From an uncultured Clostridium sp. (GTDB lineage: Bacteria; Bacillota; Clostridia; Lachnospirales; Lachnospiraceae): a stretch of DNA of 15,405 bases. Within the stretch, counting starts at the first letter, position 1. Each line of letters starts with the position of its first letter. Below the pieces are notes generated by a model, which was not told the origin of the DNA, searched no databases, and worked only from the letters and a program-made list of their open reading frames with translations. The stretch covers positions 1-15,405 of the forward strand of contig CALHQJ010000037.1 of NCBI GenBank assembly GCA_938036545.1. Reading direction: 5' to 3'. Shown here piece by piece: positions 13,926-15,405 of this stretch. The translations under genes and the position numbers were made by a program.

Positions 13926-15156
13926 AATGGGTAAACGTTCAAAGGAAGCGGCAGCTATTTTAAATACTCTGGGCTGTACCAGAAAAAATGAAGGCCTCTT
14001 AGCTGCGGCCGACGCTCTGTTAAGCCGGAGCAGAGAAATTGAAGAAGCCAATGCAAAAGACATGGAGCAGGCCAGAAACCGTCAGATGAGCCAGGGGCTT
14101 TTAGACAGGCTGGCGTTAAATTCTGCCAGAATCAAAGCAATGGCAGAGGGATTACGAGAGGTTGCATCCTTAGAAGATCCGGTGGGCGAGGTGTTATCTA
14201 TGAAAACCCGTCCCAATGGCCTTGTAATCGGCAGAAAGCAGGTTCCCCTGGGGGTAGTGGGCATCATCTATGAGGCCAGGCCAAACGTGACGGCAGATGC
14301 ATTTGGACTTTGTTTTAAATCAGGAAATGCCGTCATATTAAAAGGAGGAAGCGACGCCATTTTCTCAAATCAGGCCATTGTAAAGGCATTACGAGAGGGA
14401 CTGAAATCCTGCGGCCTTCCGGAAGACGCCGTTCAGCTGGTTTCGGATACCAGCAGAGAAACAGCCAGAGAGATGATGCGCCTGAACGGCTATATCGATG
14501 TATTAATCCCCAGAGGAGGAGCCGGACTGATTAAAACTGTGGTAGAAAACAGCACCGTGCCGGTTATTGAAACAGGAACTGGCAACTGTCATGTATTTGT
14601 AGATGCTTCTGCAGATTTTGATATGGCTCTTTCGATTATTGAAAATGCCAAGACCCAGAGAATCGGGGTCTGCAATGCCTGCGAATCCCTGGTGATTCAT
14701 CGGGATATTGCTCCTGAATTTCTGCCTCTGTTAAAAAAGCGTCTGGCTCCGTTTTCTGTAGAAATCAGGGGGGATGAGGAAGCCTGCAGCCTGGCGTCTG
14801 GCCTGATTCCTGCTTCTGAGGAAGACTGGGGAAAGGAATATCTGGATTACATAATTTCTGTGAAAATTGTGGGAACCATAGAGGAAGCCATTGCCCACAT
14901 CAACCGGTATAATACCGGACATTCGGAAAGCATCATCACTTCGGATTATGCCAATGCCCAAAAGTTTTTAAACGAAATTGATGCCGCCGCTGTGTATGTC
15001 AATGCATCTACCCGTTTTACAGACGGAGCAGAATTCGGATTTGGAGCGGAGATTGGAATCAGTACCCAAAAGCTTCATGCAAGAGGCCCTATGGGATTAA
15101 AAGAACTGACGACGACCAAGTACGTGATATACGGAAATGGACAGATTAGGGAGTAA
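13912..15156 (+). CDS. proA: Glutamate-5-semialdehyde dehydrogenase (gamma-glutamyl phosphate reductase)
   Basis: NADPH-dependent reduction of gamma-glutamyl phosphate to glutamate-5-semialdehyde, the second step of proline synthesis. It works with ProB on a labile intermediate. The protein has 414 residues from ATG 13912; ATGs at 13870 and 13906 are in frame, but AGGAGG (13899-13904) is 7 nt from 13912 and only 1 nt from 13906. The catalytic cysteine is C254 in QRIGVCNACESL. Other family blocks are VPLGVVGIIYEARPNVTADA (111-130), KSGNAVILKGGSDA (136-149), IPRGGAGLIK (199-208) and VIETGTGNCHVFVD (218-231). The C-terminus has DGAEFGFGAEIGISTQKLHARGPMG, split here only by its length. The gene ends the overlapping DUF896-cyclo-ligase-proA string. 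No clear terminator follows; proC is not in the window. Confidence 0.97.
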   Translation: MTIIEMGKRSKEAAAILNTLGCTRKNEGLLAAADALLSRSREIEEANAKDMEQARNRQMSQGLLDRLALNSARIKAMAEGLREVASLEDPVGEVLSMKTRPNGLVIGRKQVPLGVVGIIYEARPNVTADAFGLCFKSGNAVILKGGSDAIFSNQAIVKALREGLKSCGLPEDAVQLVSDTSRETAREMMRLNGYIDVLIPRGGAGLIKTVVENSTVPVIETGTGNCHVFVDASADFDMALSIIENAKTQRIGVCNACESLVIHRDIAPEFLPLLKKRLAPFSVEIRGDEEACSLASGLIPASEEDWGKEYLDYIISVKIVGTIEEAIAHINRYNTGHSESIITSDYANAQKFLNEIDAAAVYVNASTRFTDGAEFGFGAEIGISTQKLHARGPMGLKELTTTKYVIYGNGQIRE

Positions 15157-15247
15157 CTCCACAGATGATGCGCCGGCAAAGCTGAAAGCAGAGCTGGGAC
15201 TGTAAGAAGTATTGAATAACAGGTATTGGAAAAGGGGTTGCTTTTAT
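15157..15247. other. Intergenic stretch after proA without a clear feature
   Basis: I see no promoter, terminator or convincing gene in these 91 bases. There is no T-tract hairpin to end the proA transcript. A 22-codon ORF (15137-15205) overlaps the proA end in another frame but lacks a ribosome site. The sequence leads into the inverted-repeat element that begins near 15248. Confidence 0.5.
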
Positions 15248-15376
15248 ATGCAGCACCCGAGTCTGAAAGAGGGTATAGGTACCGATAGCGTAAAGGTGGA
15301 AGGCTTGAGTAAAATCGGTCTTCCGCCTTTGCTTTCTATTAAGCCATCTCTGCTATCGGATTTATTGACCTTTTGA
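15248..15376 (+). other. Unexplained structured element with nested inverted repeats and a 42-codon ORF
   Basis: This lies in the 249-bp tail after proA. CCGATAGC (15282-15289) pairs with GCTATCGG (15352-15359). Inside it AAAGGTGGAAG (15292-15302) pairs with CTTCCGCCTTT (15320-15330) with one G-U, around a 17-nt loop. The loop end ATCGGT (15314-15319) could instead pair with ACCGAT (15281-15286), so the outer and alternative pairings exclude each other. A 42-codon ORF (ATG 15248, TGA 15374-15376) begins MQHPSLKEGIGTDSVK and has AAGGGG about 11 nt upstream. It matches nothing I recognise. On the - strand a frame is open over 15244-15387 without a start codon. It may be a dispersed repeat, a structured RNA, a weak terminator or a small gene. 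Confidence 0.35.
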
Positions 15377-15405
15377 CCCTGGTATCTTCATATCGTAATA
15401 GTATC

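Noticed and set aside
15137..15205. A 22-codon ORF overlapping the end of proA in another frame, ending in AELGL
   Set aside because: It has no ribosome site, starts inside proA and has no recognisable family; too short to support.
15339..15405. Possible C-terminal end of a - strand gene entering from the right edge (21 open codons ending in TAA at 15341-15339)
   Set aside because: An open run of 21 codons is likely by chance, another - strand frame is also open across this area, and I do not recognise the peptide. Sequence beyond 15405 would decide.

Overview
The window looks like a chromosomal segment from an anaerobic spore-forming Clostridia, most likely Lachnospiraceae. The evidence is moderate G+C, purine-rich Shine-Dalgarno sites before most genes, the order alaS-rpsU-yqfC-yqfD-phoH-ybeY, and endospore-associated families (YqfC, YqfD, a SpoVB/MurJ-type flippase, a BofC-like protein). 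The family assignment rests on recognition of gene order and sequence style, not on a search. All confident genes lie on the + strand. No rRNA, tRNA, CRISPR array or recognisable transposase is visible.

Region 1 (1-2815): the 5'-truncated alanyl-tRNA synthetase gene, then rpsU (ribosomal protein bS21). rpsU has its own strong extended -10 promoter, a leader hairpin and a clean intrinsic terminator, so it looks like an independent single-gene transcript.

Region 2 (2816-5909): yqfC-yqfD, a sporulation pair, followed closely by phoH and ybeY. YbeY is an rRNA-processing endoribonuclease and PhoH a P-loop NTPase; the two genes overlap by 4 bp.

Region 3 (5910-9180): three envelope genes. They encode a DUF3048 (YerB-like) lipoprotein, a multi-pass MOP-superfamily flippase of the SpoVB/YtgP type, and a small single-anchor exported protein whose C-terminal half resembles the BofC C-terminal domain.

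Region 4 (9251-15156): two unrelated FAD-dependent oxidoreductases (HI0933/BaiN type, then COG2509 type) are joined to each other and to proB by 4-bp stop/start overlaps. After a 74-bp gap with an AT-rich palindrome come a DUF896 (YnzC-like) gene, 5-formyltetrahydrofolate cyclo-ligase and proA, each overlapping the next. The first two steps of proline synthesis (ProB, ProA) are therefore encoded around a DUF896/folate gene pair.

Region 5 (15157-15405): 249 bp without a confident gene. It holds nested and mutually exclusive inverted repeats and a 42-codon ORF, and is the least explained part of the window. Most of the window is conserved core genome. I found no convincing new multi-gene system; the best leads are the terminal structured element, the BofC-like protein, and the flavoprotein-proline gene coupling.
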